Notes: generated from the letters alone by a model not told the origin. Counted from the first letter of the stretch, positions 1-9,274 are shown. The stretch: 64,000 nt of DNA from Planococcus citreus (GCF_003664125.1 NZ_RCCP01000001.1:496001-560000), one strand, 5' to 3'. A program made the numbers and translations.

Positions 1-1100
1 CGCAAACGCATTTCCAGGTTATGATCGATTACTTCCAGGCGGCAATGCGCTGCATTGAGCTGGATCGCTTCGTATAGTTCTGTTTCATTCGTTACGGTTG
101 TGCCGTTTACTTTGCGGATGATTTCCCCGCGCACAAGCCCCATCTTCTCTGCCGGAGATCCCGGAAGAACGTCAATGATCATGACGCCTTGCGCTTGTGG
201 TGTCACGGTGTAATTCCCGCTGCGCTCTTTCTGTGCATAAAACAAGCTAATTCCCAAACGGAACAATGCTCCGGCGGCCAGCGCGATAATCGCCATCGGC
301 TGCCAAAGAAAACCGAATAAGGCAAGGACGATCGTCAACACAGCTGACCAAGCGACCGATTTCGCGATTTTTGGATACAAATAAACAGGCAGCGTGCGTT
401 TGCTGCGCCCTTGGAAACCAAATACCAGCGGGAACAAAATGAATGAAAAGGCCGTTTCCCCGATCGGCAGCTGTGGCCAGTACGGTGCATATTCGGAAAT
501 CATTTCACCAGGGACGACCAGAACAGCCGGTATCAGCCATAGGCGGCGTGAAATATAGGCAGCGGCACGCAATCCGCGAGCCGATTTATGCAAACGCGGC
601 GAAGCGGCAGCGGCAGCTGACTTTTCGACCATGCGGCTTTCAATGAATAGCAAAAGCCCTGCAATCAACGCGACTGAAATGAGCCAGCCGTCCGAAAGCC
701 CCCTGCCCGTCATTTCGGCGAACCCTAGATTGATCACCCAATCATTGGCTTCGAACAACCAGACGACCAGCGCTGCCGCTCCCGCCAAATAGACGAAAGA
801 AGCCAGGTGGTAAAAACCTGTCAGCATGACGATAATGCTCACGATGCTGAGTGCAATCAACCATTCCATCGGCACTGCCAAACCGGCAGCAGCCACGATG
901 ACCGATAAGATTAACGCATACAACCAGCCATCTTTCAGCAAGCGTTTAAATTCTGTTCCGCCATACACGATCCGCGTGCGGAAAATGCGGCGTTCTTTTT
1001 TAACGCGAAAATATCCAAGCATCGTCGCAGCAAATAATGCGACATAAAAAACAGGGTTAAGAAAAAACATGGCGATCGCCATCAAAAAATCCGTTAACAC
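1..1100 (-). CDS. minJ: MinJ-like multi-TM PDZ division protein (3' end missing)
   Basis: The open frame runs off the left edge; about 366 codons are present, against roughly 400 for Bacillus MinJ. The N-terminal ~290 residues are a series of hydrophobic membrane segments. The C-terminal part visible here (about residues 300-366) is a PDZ fold with the typical VLPGSPAEKMGL stretch. There is no peptidase domain, which argues against the CtpB/HtrA families. The start is GTG at 1100, preceded by AAGGATGG. In B. subtilis minJ lies just beyond ftsEX-ctpB and bridges DivIVA to MinCD at the division site. Here ctpB is missing and two unrelated genes lie between ftsEX and minJ. Family call from topology and position; function inferred. 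Confidence 0.72.
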   Translation of the reverse strand, partial: MLTDFLMAIAMFFLNPVFYVALFAATMLGYFRVKKERRIFRTRIVYGGTEFKRLLKDGWLYALILSVIVAAAGLAVPMEWLIALSIVSIIVMLTGFYHLASFVYLAGAAALVVWLFEANDWVINLGFAEMTGRGLSDGWLISVALIAGLLLFIESRMVEKSAAAAASPRLHKSARGLRAAAYISRRLWLIPAVLVVPGEMISEYAPYWPQLPIGETAFSFILFPLVFGFQGRSKRTLPVYLYPKIAKSVAWSAVLTIVLALFGFLWQPMAIIALAAGALFRLGISLFYAQKERSGNYTVTPQAQGVMIIDVLPGSPAEKMGLVRGEIIRKVNGTTVTNETELYEAIQLNAAHCRLEVIDHNLEMRL

Positions 1101-1146
1101 TCCACTGACACCATCCTTAAGCTAAATGAACTTATCTTCCATTGTA

Positions 1147-1178
1147 CCAAAGATGCAGGGATAGCCCTACATCTTTTT
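1147..1178 (-). terminator. hairpin terminator after the PLP enzyme gene
   Basis: Inverted repeat AAGATGCAGGG (1150-1160) with CCCTACATCTTT (1165-1176), directly after the stop of the PLP enzyme. The U-run is short on the minus strand and better on the plus strand. Confidence 0.55.
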
Positions 1179-1181
1179 CAA

Positions 1182-2288
1182 TCAGTTAAACGCCTGCTGC
1201 AGCTGCCCAAGGATATCTTCAATGCCTTCGATTCCGGCGGAAAGCCTTACAACCCGCTCAGTTACACCGATCCGCGCTTTTTCTTCTGCGGATAATGCAC
1301 GGTGAGACGTGCCGAATGGATAAGAGACGGTCGTTTCGACACCAGCCAAAGTCGGAACGATCTTGATCCAGCCGAGTGAAGAAAAGAAGGCTGAGACGTC
1401 GGCAGTTTCAGGAAGTTCAAATGAAACAATCGCGCCCTTCCCCGGATACCACACCCGTGCCTTGTCTTGCAGGAAGTCGGCAATCGCCTGTGCATTGGCG
1501 TTTTGCTTTTCCATACGAAGCGCCAAGGTCTTGATGCCGCGTATCGTTAGCCATGCTTCAAAAGGGCTTAAGTTCATGCCGAGATTCACGACACGTTTTG
1601 TGGCTTCTTCGATTAAAGCGGGATCGCCTACCAATACGCCTGATGTGACATCACTATGCCCGCCAAGGTACTTGGTGGCGCTATGTACGACCAAATCCAC
1701 GCCTTGTGTATAAGGTGTAAACGTATAAGGCGTCGCGAATGTATTATCGATCATCACTTTAACGCCGTATTGATTTTTCAATTGGACGAGCCCTTCGATG
1801 TCTTCGATCCGCAAAAAAGGATTGGTAATCGATTCGCTCACCATCAATTTCACTTCCGGGAAATCGACCAAAATCTGCTCAATCGTTCCGCTTTCCGAGA
1901 AATCAGCGAAATGGACCGTAATGCCAAGCCTTCTCAATTCTTCCTTCAGCAAGTGGAAAGTTCCTCCGTATACATCCTCTGCGGCGAGGATATGGTCTCC
2001 CGCTTCTGCAACAGACAGGATGCCTGCGAGTATCGCTGACATGCCGGAAGAGGCAGCAACGCCTTTCGGTGCACCTTCTAGCTGTGCGACCGTCTGGCCG
2101 AGTGCATCCGTGTTCGGATTAGCTGTCCGCGTATAGAGATAAGTTCCGTTTCCTTCGTAATAGCCTTCCAACTCTTCTAAAGAAGAGAAAGAAAAGGCGG
2201 ATGTTTGGTAGATTGGCATGACTTTCGGGCGGATTGTCCGCTCTTCCATGCCGGCTGTGTGTACAGATTTCGTATCGATTGATGTCAT
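1182..2288 (-). CDS. Cys/Met-metabolism PLP-dependent transsulfuration enzyme
   Basis: This 368-residue protein belongs to the Cys/Met metabolism PLP family (cystathionine gamma-synthase, cystathionine lyases, methionine gamma-lyase). The Schiff-base lysine is K206 in SATKYLGGHSD. The phosphate-binding SSGMSA loop lies near residue 80, and an acidic DNTFATP motif near 181 contacts the pyridine ring. It would act in the cytoplasm on homoserine esters, cystathionine or methionine; the exact substrate cannot be read from sequence. Its ATG overlaps the stop of the upstream thioredoxin-like gene by 4 nt (ATGA), so the two are translationally coupled. It is somewhat shorter than typical members (380-400). 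Confidence 0.88.
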   Translation of the reverse strand: MTSIDTKSVHTAGMEERTIRPKVMPIYQTSAFSFSSLEELEGYYEGNGTYLYTRTANPNTDALGQTVAQLEGAPKGVAASSGMSAILAGILSVAEAGDHILAAEDVYGGTFHLLKEELRRLGITVHFADFSESGTIEQILVDFPEVKLMVSESITNPFLRIEDIEGLVQLKNQYGVKVMIDNTFATPYTFTPYTQGVDLVVHSATKYLGGHSDVTSGVLVGDPALIEEATKRVVNLGMNLSPFEAWLTIRGIKTLALRMEKQNANAQAIADFLQDKARVWYPGKGAIVSFELPETADVSAFFSSLGWIKIVPTLAGVETTVSYPFGTSHRALSAEEKARIGVTERVVRLSAGIEGIEDILGQLQQAFN

Positions 2289-2875
2289 TGTGATTCCCCC
2301 TCATTGATTTCTTCGATAAATCCATTCATCATTTCTTCATCCATCGGGCCGACAATTTTATGCAAGATACGGCCTTCTCTGTCTATGATATAGGAAGTCG
2401 GAATGGAAAACGCTTGGTAGAGCGCGCCAATATCTCCATCCACATCCATCGGAATCGGAAAGCTCAAGCCGAACTCTTCAACAAAGTTTTTAATTTCCGT
2501 CATGCCGCGGTCTTCTGTCGTCAAATTGACAGCTACCACTTCGACATCTTTATCCTGTTGGTTCTCATAGAAAGTTTGCATATGCGGCATTTCTGCTCGG
2601 CAAGGCGGGCACCATGTCGCCCAAAAATTAAGGATGACCGCTTTGCCCCGGTAATCCGACAAGCGCATTTCCTCGCCTTTCAAAGTCGTCAATTCGAAGT
2701 CGGGAGCGAGTTCGCCTTTTGCCAGCCCTTCATCGGTCGGCAAAAAATCGACCGTGCTGCCAAGGGCCATTTTATTCAGTGCGCGGTCTTCTTTTTGGCT
2801 ATCAAAGACAGCCCATACCGCTAGAATAATGACCAAAATGGCTGCTATCAGAAGCCCGATCACTTTTTTCGACAT
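2285..2875 (-). CDS. Membrane-anchored thioredoxin-like (ResA/TlpA family) oxidoreductase
   Basis: A 196-residue extracytoplasmic thiol-disulfide oxidoreductase. One N-terminal signal anchor (about residues 5-25) is followed by an AhpC/TSA-Redoxin fold with the active site ATWCPPC. A cis-proline (IPTSY) lies near residue 155. Bacillus ResA and StoA reduce apocytochrome c or spore proteins; no cytochrome assembly genes are adjacent here. I chose ATG 2875 because the GTG at 2884 overlaps the ribosome site GGAG. It is the first gene of a two-gene unit with the PLP enzyme, which may link it to sulfur amino acid redox, but that is inference. Confidence 0.85.
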   Translation of the reverse strand: MSKKVIGLLIAAILVIILAVWAVFDSQKEDRALNKMALGSTVDFLPTDEGLAKGELAPDFELTTLKGEEMRLSDYRGKAVILNFWATWCPPCRAEMPHMQTFYENQQDKDVEVVAVNLTTEDRGMTEIKNFVEEFGLSFPIPMDVDGDIGALYQAFSIPTSYIIDREGRILHKIVGPMDEEMMNGFIEEINEGESQ

Positions 2876-2969
2876 TCTTTTCACTCCATTCCGTTACCAT
2901 CATACGATAAACGAACTGTCCGTAGCCAGTAAATTCGCCGGAATTGTTCCGCAACAAATTGTGTCCATA

Positions 2970-3041
2970 AAAAAACCGCCAAGCCCCTTTCCGAAACTTC
3001 ACTAGTCATGAAGCGGAAAGAATGGCTTTGGCGGCTTTTTG
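2970..3041 (-). terminator. long bidirectional terminator
   Basis: Stem CCGCCAAGCC (2976-2985) with GGCTTTGGCGG (3024-3034), extended inward by CCTTTCCG/CGGAAAG. It is flanked by A6 and T5, so it can work in both directions. It lies between the M23 hydrolase stop and the oxidoreductase start. Confidence 0.85.
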
Positions 3042-3043
3042 GA

Positions 3044-4558
3044 TTAATAAGAAAGATAATTGGCTGGGTTCACAGCGTTGCTACGCGAACCATTCCAAGA
3101 TCCCACGTGGATTTCAAAATGTAAGTGTGGCCCTGTCGAACGTCCGGTATTGCCCATTCCGCCGATAAACTGGCGTTGGCCGACTTTTTGGCCGACCGAT
3201 ACGCCAATCGAACTTAAGTGTGCATATGCTGTCGCATATGGTTGCCCGTTAATCGAATGGTTGATGATGATGACATTCCCGTAACCGCCCATTGACCCTG
3301 CAAATGATACATATCCAGCAGCTGAAGCAACAACCGGCGTGCCTGGGCTATTGGCAATATCGTAGCCAAGATGCGTTTCCGCGCCGTCTCCGATATCACG
3401 TCCGCCGAATCCTGATGTATGGCGCCCTGATGCCGGCATCACGAAGTTTGCTGACGGTTTGACGACTGGCGCCGGAGCCGGTGCTGGCGTTGGAGTTGGT
3501 GCTGGTGCCGGGCTTGCGGTGCTGGCACTTGCTGATGAAGATTTAGTTGCTGCTTTTTCGGCTGCTGCTTTTTCAGCTGCCGCTTTTTCGGCTGCTGCCC
3601 GTTCAGCTGCTGCTTTCTCTGCTGCTGCACGCTCAGCTGCGGCCTTTTCTGCAGCGGCTTTTTCAGCTGCCGCTTTCCGTTCAGCTTCTGCAATACGCGT
3701 ACGTTCAGCTTCTTCTTGCTGAGCCAGTTTCGCCATGCGAGCTTGCTGTCCCATAATCTGCTTCTCGACTGCAGCGCTGACTTCAAGCGCCTCTTCATGC
3801 TGTGCTTCCAAATTGTTTTTCTCTGAAGCTAAACGTTTCTGTTCTGCTTCCATTTGCTTTTTCAATCCAGCTTGTTCTTTTTTCTGGCTATCCAATGATG
3901 CTTTCAAAGAAACCAGTTCAGCGCGGCGCTCTTCTTGATTGGCAAGAATCGTTTCAACCGCTTCTTTTTTTGCAGCCAATTCTTTTTTGTCGGCTGCTTG
4001 TTCACGCATGATTTCACGGTCAGCTTCGATCAAAGTGTTGACTGCCGAAAAACGGTCGATAAAATCGATAAAGCTATTGGCGCCAAGTAGAACATCTATG
4101 TAATCGACAGACCCACCGCTCAACTGGATGGCGCGCGCACGTTCTTTCAATAGTTCAGTGCGTTCGTCAATTTTACGTTCGAGTTCTTTGATCGCTTCTT
4201 TTAATTCATCGATTTCTTCTTTGGTTTGGTCGATTTCAGCTTGTACTGTATCGATTTTAGACTGTGTTTCCTGCATTTTCTTATCCAATTGCTGGATTTC
4301 CGAAACGATGCGGTCAAGCTTCGAAGACGTTTTCTCGATCTCGCCTTCTTTCTTCTCGATGCCTGAGCTCAGGTCTTCTTCTTTTTCTTCCAATTCTTTG
4401 CGTTCTTTTTCCAATTTCTGCTGTTCTTTTTGGACTTGCTGTTGCTCCTGTTCCAATTCATCAAGCTTGCTAGTGTTTGCGTGTGCAGTAGGCATTAGCA
4501 AAGACAATGCGAGAATTGATGAAACGCCGGACAACATCCATTTAGACTTCGAATTCAA
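3044..4558 (-). CDS. M23 peptidoglycan endopeptidase / murein hydrolase activator with coiled coil
   Basis: A 504-residue exported protein. The signal peptide ends near AHA-NTS (about residue 28). Residues 30-270 form a long charged coiled coil of the PcsB/EnvC/CwlO type. Residues ~285-345 are an Ala/Glu/Lys-rich repeat and ~346-370 a Pro/Ala linker. The C-terminal ~130 residues are an M23 (LytM) domain whose metal motifs HLGYD and HLHFE are intact, so it should be an active endopeptidase. The start is TTG at 4558 behind AAGGGGG. It lies just downstream of ftsEX, whose product pair activates coiled-coil hydrolases of this kind; it is therefore the likely FtsEX client. B. subtilis uses CwlO (NlpC/P60) encoded elsewhere. 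Confidence 0.9.
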   Translation of the reverse strand: MNSKSKWMLSGVSSILALSLLMPTAHANTSKLDELEQEQQQVQKEQQKLEKERKELEEKEEDLSSGIEKKEGEIEKTSSKLDRIVSEIQQLDKKMQETQSKIDTVQAEIDQTKEEIDELKEAIKELERKIDERTELLKERARAIQLSGGSVDYIDVLLGANSFIDFIDRFSAVNTLIEADREIMREQAADKKELAAKKEAVETILANQEERRAELVSLKASLDSQKKEQAGLKKQMEAEQKRLASEKNNLEAQHEEALEVSAAVEKQIMGQQARMAKLAQQEEAERTRIAEAERKAAAEKAAAEKAAAERAAAEKAAAERAAAEKAAAEKAAAEKAATKSSSASASTASPAPAPTPTPAPAPAPVVKPSANFVMPASGRHTSGFGGRDIGDGAETHLGYDIANSPGTPVVASAAGYVSFAGSMGGYGNVIIINHSINGQPYATAYAHLSSIGVSVGQKVGQRQFIGGMGNTGRSTGPHLHFEIHVGSWNGSRSNAVNPANYLSY

Positions 4559-4628
4559 GTTCGTTTCCCCCTTGGATTTACGTTCTTTTTCTATGTCTGT
4601 ATTTTATTTCCTAATTTATGTAAGCTTT

Positions 4629-4659
4629 AGGCCTATGGTTAAGATGCGACCATAGGCCT
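4629..4659 (-). terminator. intercistronic inverted repeat between ftsX and the M23 gene
   Basis: AGGCCTATGGTT (4629-4640) pairs with the CATAGGCCT arm ending at 4659. No clear U-run follows on the minus strand, so it may be an attenuator or RNA-stability hairpin rather than a full terminator. Confidence 0.4.
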
Positions 4660-4667
4660 TTGATTGA

Positions 4668-5552
4668 TTATACACGTAAGAACTTGCGAATGGACATAAA
4701 ACTTCCCCAAATCCCGATAAAGACACCCATCGCCAAGATCAACGCGCTCACTTGGTAGATGAAAGGTGAAAACTCAAGTAGTTGGAAGAGTTCCCCGCTG
4801 AGCCGCGGTTGTGCAAATTCCGTAATCTTCTGGTAAAGAAGTACAACGAGGCCGATCGGTATAATGGAACCGAGAATCCCAAGCCACATGCCTTCCAAAA
4901 TGAACGGAACACGGACAAACCAATTGGTCGCCCCGACGAGCTTCATAATCTCGATTTCGGTGCGGCGCGCCACGATTGTGATGCGGATCGTATTTGAAAT
5001 CAAGAACATCGCCGTAAACAATAAAGCAAGAATAAGGATCAGGCCGACATTGCGCCCTGCGTTAAGGAAATTGAAAAGCTTCTCAATTTTCCCTTCCCCA
5101 TATTCCACGTCTTCGATATATTCAAGGGCAGCAATTTCTGTTGCTACTGTTTCTGTCTGCTGAGGTTCTGTCGCTTTTACATAGAAAACGTCAAACAATG
5201 GATTGCTTTGCTCGAATAGGCTAAGCTCTTCACCAAAGTCGAGCACAAGATCCGTCAACTCTTCTTCTTTCGTTGAAAAGTCGGCTGATTCAACGCCATC
5301 AAGCCCGGATATCTCTTCTTCAAGCTCTGCAATTTCCTCTTCTTCCGCATCCAGTGACACGAACACTTTGATTTCGACATCGTTTTCCAGGTCATCAGCG
5401 ACTTTATTGAGGTTCATCATGATCATGACGAACACGCCAACAAGCAGCAAAGTTACGGTAACGGCGCTGACAGATGCAAACGTCATCCAGCCGTTTCTGC
5501 CAAGGCTCTTGAGGCTTTCTTTGATATGGCGGCCAAATGTTCTAATCTTCAT
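4668..5552 (-). CDS. ftsX: Cell division ABC permease FtsX
   Basis: A 294-residue integral membrane protein. The order is a cytoplasmic N-terminus, TM1 (about residues 24-44), a large acidic extracellular loop (45-165), and three further TM segments in the FtsX/MacB permease domain. I start it at ATG 5552 (MKIRTFGRHIKE) because GGAGGTGA sits 7 nt upstream; an earlier in-frame start would add 11 residues without a ribosome site. It overlaps the ftsE end by 11 nt, so translation is coupled. With FtsE it forms a transporter-like complex that transmits ATP hydrolysis to an extracellular hydrolase, presumably the adjacent M23 protein. Confidence 0.95.
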   Translation of the reverse strand: MKIRTFGRHIKESLKSLGRNGWMTFASVSAVTVTLLLVGVFVMIMMNLNKVADDLENDVEIKVFVSLDAEEEEIAELEEEISGLDGVESADFSTKEEELTDLVLDFGEELSLFEQSNPLFDVFYVKATEPQQTETVATEIAALEYIEDVEYGEGKIEKLFNFLNAGRNVGLILILALLFTAMFLISNTIRITIVARRTEIEIMKLVGATNWFVRVPFILEGMWLGILGSIIPIGLVVLLYQKITEFAQPRLSGELFQLLEFSPFIYQVSALILAMGVFIGIWGSFMSIRKFLRV

Positions 5553-6228
5553 AGCCGTAATCACCTCCGGCTGCGTCTCGGACAATCAGCCCGCCTTCAA
5601 TAGCGATGACGCGATGTCTTAACTTGTTGACGATCTCACGGTTATGGGTTGCCATGATGATGGTGGTCCCTGTCGAGTTGATCTGTTCGAAAAGATTCAT
5701 GATGTCCCAAGACGTATCCGGGTCAAGGTTACCCGTCGGCTCATCAGCGATCATGATTTTCGGCGTATTGACAATCGAACGGGCGATTGAAACGCGTTGC
5801 TGTTCGCCTCCGGACAATTCACGCGGAAACATCTTCGCTTTGTGCTTTAGCCCGACCATGTCCAGCACTTCCATGACACGCTCTTTGATGATTTGTGGTT
5901 TCTCCTCGATGACCTCGAGTGCAAACGCAACATTTTCATAGACGTTCAGGCGTGGCAATAGTTTGAAATCCTGGAACACGACGCCGATGTCGCGCCGTAG
6001 AAATGGCACTTTCCGGTTCTTCAATTTTGCGATATCTTTTCCGTCGACAAGCATTTGCCCTGAAGACGGGCGTTCTTCACGGTACATCATTTTGATGAAC
6101 GTGGATTTACCAGCTCCGCTCGGGCCGACGATGTATACAAATTCGCCCTGGGCAATCTCAACATTCAACCCGTTGAGTGCCACAATGCCGTTCGGATATT
6201 TTTTGTAGACATTCTTCATTTGTATCAT
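5542..6228 (-). CDS. ftsE: Cell division ATP-binding protein FtsE
   Basis: A 228-residue ABC ATPase, the standard FtsE length. Walker A GPSGAGKST is near residue 37, the signature LSGGEQQR near 139, Walker B IMIADEPTGNLD near 160 and the switch H in ATHNRE. The start is ATG 6228 (MIQMKN), 7 nt after AGGTGG; an upstream GTG lies inside that ribosome site. It energises FtsX in the septal or lateral wall hydrolase complex. The region upstream to cccB is AT-rich and should hold the operon promoter. Confidence 0.95.
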   Translation of the reverse strand: MIQMKNVYKKYPNGIVALNGLNVEIAQGEFVYIVGPSGAGKSTFIKMMYREERPSSGQMLVDGKDIAKLKNRKVPFLRRDIGVVFQDFKLLPRLNVYENVAFALEVIEEKPQIIKERVMEVLDMVGLKHKAKMFPRELSGGEQQRVSIARSIVNTPKIMIADEPTGNLDPDTSWDIMNLFEQINSTGTTIIMATHNREIVNKLRHRVIAIEGGLIVRDAAGGDYGYED

Positions 6229-6465
6229 TAAATAAACCACCTATATCATTTGGCATTTCGCCAAATTTTATTTCCCAAGTACATAGCAAATTTTGCAGCA
6301 CGGTTATTATAACACTCCTAAACCCCTTTTTTGTTACAGTTACATTTCAATTCAGACTCAGTCTCGATACAAAGAATTATCTGAAATTTTAATAATATAA
6401 GGTCTTAGTTCATCATTAATTACCTTATTTTTACCATATATCTATAATAATGCCTTGTTTTATGG

Positions 6466-6500
6466 CAAAAAAAATAAACCGGGCAAAATGCCGGTTTATT
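6466..6500 (-). terminator. cccB terminator
   Basis: AATAAACCGGGCA (6473-6485) pairs with TGCCGGTTTATT (6489-6500), followed on the minus strand by a run of U. Confidence 0.85.
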
Positions 6501-6843
6501 GTTGGTTCGCAAGATATTCTGCTACGGCTTGTGCTTCTTCGCCCTCGATGATGTTCGGAGGCATTGCACCTTGGCCATTTTCAATGACTGATAGGATTTC
6601 TTCTTGTGACAAGCGCGATCCTACATCATTCAATGCTGGGAAGTTGCCTTGGCCCTCTAAGTTTTCACCGTGGCATGAAATACAGTTTTGCTGAATGACT
6701 GCTTCTGCATCCACTGTCGTTGTTTCAGTTTCTGTATCGCCGCCTGTATCAGCTGGCTCTTCAGGAGATGTTTCTTCACCGCCGCCACATGCGCCAAGTA
6801 CGAGAACTGAACCGAACAATACGGTCATCAATTGCTTTTTCAT
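6496..6843 (-). CDS. cccB: Lipoprotein cytochrome c-551
   Basis: A 115-residue lipoprotein cytochrome. A type II signal peptide ends at the lipobox LGAC (C19). An acidic Thr/Glu/Pro-rich linker follows (20-45), then a class I c-type cytochrome domain with heme site CISCH (C54, C57, H58). The likely axial methionine is in GAMPPN near residue 95. It is anchored on the outer membrane face and carries electrons to a terminal oxidase. The position next to ftsEX matches B. subtilis cccB. Ribosome site GGAGG, ATG start. Confidence 0.92.
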   Translation of the reverse strand: MKKQLMTVLFGSVLVLGACGGGEETSPEEPADTGGDTETETTTVDAEAVIQQNCISCHGENLEGQGNFPALNDVGSRLSQEEILSVIENGQGAMPPNIIEGEEAQAVAEYLANQQ

Positions 6844-6897
6844 GGAAATCCTCCTCTTTGTCTTGCTATTTTTACCTTCTATAGGAGTATACCAAAT

Positions 6898-7770
6898 TTA
6901 GGCACGTTTGAAACCTTCCCCGAGCACTTCGGAAGCGTCGGAAACAATTACGAAGGCTTGCGGGTCAATCAGTTTAACCAATTGTTTCAACCTTGTAAAT
7001 TCTGTCTGCGGTATCACGACCATCAAAATCGGCTTTTCATTTCCGGAGTAGCCACCGGTCGCTGTCAATTCCGTTACGCCTCTATCGACTTCATCGTAAA
7101 TAGCATCCCGGATCTCCACTTGCTTGTTCGTAATGATGTATACCATCTTCGAGCGGCTGAAACCGACCTGCACCAAATCGATGGTTTTGGTTGTCAGGTA
7201 CAATCCGATCAATGCATACAATCCCTTTTCGATGTCAAAAACGATGGCAGCTGCCAATACGATCATACCGTCGATGATCGCGACGCTTGTGCCGAGAGTC
7301 AGGCCGGTGTATTTGGTGATGATCTGCGCGGCAAGATCGGTTCCGCCAGTCGATGCTTTCCCACGGAACACGATTCCCAGCCCGAGACCGACCATGATGC
7401 CGCCAAACAAAGAGCCTAGCAGTGGATCTCTCGTCCAAGCTTCCCAATCTTCAGTCATGAAAACGACTAGCGGCAAAAACACCGTGCCGACTGCCGTCTT
7501 GATGCCGAAATTTTTCCCGAGCAAAATGACGCCCGAGATGAACAATGGAATATTGAATGCCCATTGGACGAATGCCGGTTTCCATTCAAACAAGCCAAAT
7601 AGAATCGTACTGATGCCGCTGACTCCGCCTGAGGCCACTTCATTCGGTAATAGAAACACGTTGAATGAAATGGCGACAATCGCCGCTCCTGCCAAGACGG
7701 AGATATAATCCATCACGCTCGTCAAAACCGGATGTGGATCTTTTGATTTTCGTATATTTCGTTTGCCCAT
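6898..7770 (-). CDS. YitT/DUF2179 family membrane protein (YvjA-like)
   Basis: A 290-residue protein with about five or six TM segments in residues 15-190 (the glycine-rich FGGIMVGLGLGIVFRGKASTGGTD block is typical), followed by a soluble DUF2179 domain (about 205-285). The function of the family is unknown. B. subtilis yvjA occupies the same site between prfB and cccB, so this is its probable orthologue. It appears to be its own transcription unit with a GAGGAA ribosome site. Confidence 0.85.
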   Translation of the reverse strand: MGKRNIRKSKDPHPVLTSVMDYISVLAGAAIVAISFNVFLLPNEVASGGVSGISTILFGLFEWKPAFVQWAFNIPLFISGVILLGKNFGIKTAVGTVFLPLVVFMTEDWEAWTRDPLLGSLFGGIMVGLGLGIVFRGKASTGGTDLAAQIITKYTGLTLGTSVAIIDGMIVLAAAIVFDIEKGLYALIGLYLTTKTIDLVQVGFSRSKMVYIITNKQVEIRDAIYDEVDRGVTELTATGGYSGNEKPILMVVIPQTEFTRLKQLVKLIDPQAFVIVSDASEVLGEGFKRA

Positions 7771-7932
7771 AAGCTGTTATTCCTCTTCCTTCTATATTCA
7801 CTTGAACCCTGTCAGAGTATAGCAGACCCCCCGTTTTTTGTGAACTTCATCTGGATAAAGCAATAGCCCTTCCTCAACAGAACTGCTAGCTGTATTCTAA
7901 CGGCAAACTCCGACATTTTTGCAACTCTTCTT

Positions 7933-9132
7933 CTATTGAAGTTTTTTTAATACTTTTGATAGCGGGTAAATGCCAATGCTTTGAATGACAAGTGATAAAA
8001 GAATCGCTGCAAAAGCCAGTGCAATTAGAATCTGATCTTTTCCAGAAGCCGCTTCTTCCAACCATAATAACAAGGCTACAGACATCGCCCCCTTGATACC
8101 AGACCATGCTGTCAAAGTAATTGTGGATAAATCGTTCTTGAATTCTTTTCTCCATTTAGGAACACCGTAAATAAACAGTGCAATTACCATGAACCGAACA
8201 ACGACTGTCAGAAGGAAAATGACGATTGCAAACCACCAGCCTGAAAAAGCCAGATACTCTGCACCGCGTATGCCGATCAGTAAAAATAACACTGCCAATA
8301 GAATCGGGGTGACGATATCCCAGAAACCGTCCAATGACTGAGGGAGCGTATCTTCCTTAATGTCCCTGCCCATTTCATAAGCGACGAATATGCCGGCTGC
8401 CACTGTCGCGAGCACACCCGATACCCCGATGGCTTCGCCAATATAAAAAGCGCCGTAAGCTCCGATCACGCTTAACATGACTTGGTATTTTTTATCCTGG
8501 GTGAAGCGGATCGTCTTGCTCATCAGCCAGCCGACCGCGATTCCGAGAAGGACACCGCCAATCGAAACGAGCAGCAACTCCGAGACAAATTTGCCCAATG
8601 AAAACCCGTTTCCAGTTTGATACATCGTCAGGAAAATCGTGAAAAAGACGATGCTTGTCCCGTCGTTGATCATCGACTCCCCTTCGACCACATCGGCAAT
8701 CTGTTCTGCACCGCTGCTTTCTTTCAAAATAGCGGTCACCGATACCGGATCGGTCGGCGTCAGGATCGCCGCTAGCAAGAAAGCCGCCGTGAGGGTCAAG
8801 CTGGTAAATATCCCGCCTGCGAAATAGATGGACAAGCCGAGCAGAGCAACTGTGAGCATTAGCCCAATCGTGCTCAAACTGACGATGATGCCGATGTTTT
8901 GTTTTAACTGCTTCAAAGGAAACTGATAAGCAGAGGTAAACAACATTGCCGGCAAGAAAACATTGAAGATGATGTCCTTCGAAATATTGAATTCATCAAA
9001 ATACGGAATAAATGAAAGCCCTAAGCCGATCGCCACCAATACGACGGGAACGGGGAAAAAGTTCTTTTTAATGTCGATTGTATAGACGATATAGCCAATG
9101 ATCAGCAAGACCAATAATTGATGGGTCATCAT
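7933..9132 (-). CDS. CPA1-family Na+/H+ antiporter
   Basis: A 399-residue protein with about 12 TM segments and no long C-terminal cytoplasmic tail. The family signature TPTDPVSVTAIL near residue 125 and the MINDGTSIV block near 155 carry the conserved aspartates of the ion site (the ND motif of NhaP/NHE proteins). It should exchange Na+ (or K+) for protons across the cytoplasmic membrane. The start is ATG 9132, 8 nt after AAGGAGG; a TTG two codons upstream lies too close to the ribosome site. It sits between prfB and the YitT gene, where B. subtilis has no antiporter. Confidence 0.88.
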   Translation of the reverse strand: MMTHQLLVLLIIGYIVYTIDIKKNFFPVPVVLVAIGLGLSFIPYFDEFNISKDIIFNVFLPAMLFTSAYQFPLKQLKQNIGIIVSLSTIGLMLTVALLGLSIYFAGGIFTSLTLTAAFLLAAILTPTDPVSVTAILKESSGAEQIADVVEGESMINDGTSIVFFTIFLTMYQTGNGFSLGKFVSELLLVSIGGVLLGIAVGWLMSKTIRFTQDKKYQVMLSVIGAYGAFYIGEAIGVSGVLATVAAGIFVAYEMGRDIKEDTLPQSLDGFWDIVTPILLAVLFLLIGIRGAEYLAFSGWWFAIVIFLLTVVVRFMVIALFIYGVPKWRKEFKNDLSTITLTAWSGIKGAMSVALLLWLEEAASGKDQILIALAFAAILLSLVIQSIGIYPLSKVLKKLQ

Positions 9133-9190
9133 ATCCAAAACCTCCTTGGCAAATATAAGCTTCTTGTTCTTCTATTGCCTTTTCACGCGT

Positions 9191-9240
9191 AAAAAAACCC
9201 CCAAACGCCACCGCTCTATTGAGCAATAGCTTTTGGGAGT
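9191..9240 (-). terminator. prfB terminator
   Basis: CCCCCAAACGC (from 9198) pairs with GCTTTTGGGAG (9229-9239), followed on the minus strand by seven U residues. Confidence 0.8.
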
Positions 9241-9274
9241 CGTATTTACGATGATTGGAGATGGATTTTTCAGC

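Noticed and set aside
3459-3722. Plus-strand Ala-rich open frame opposite the M23 gene
   Set aside because: Antisense of the repetitive Ala/Glu/Lys linker of the M23 protein, without a ribosome site.
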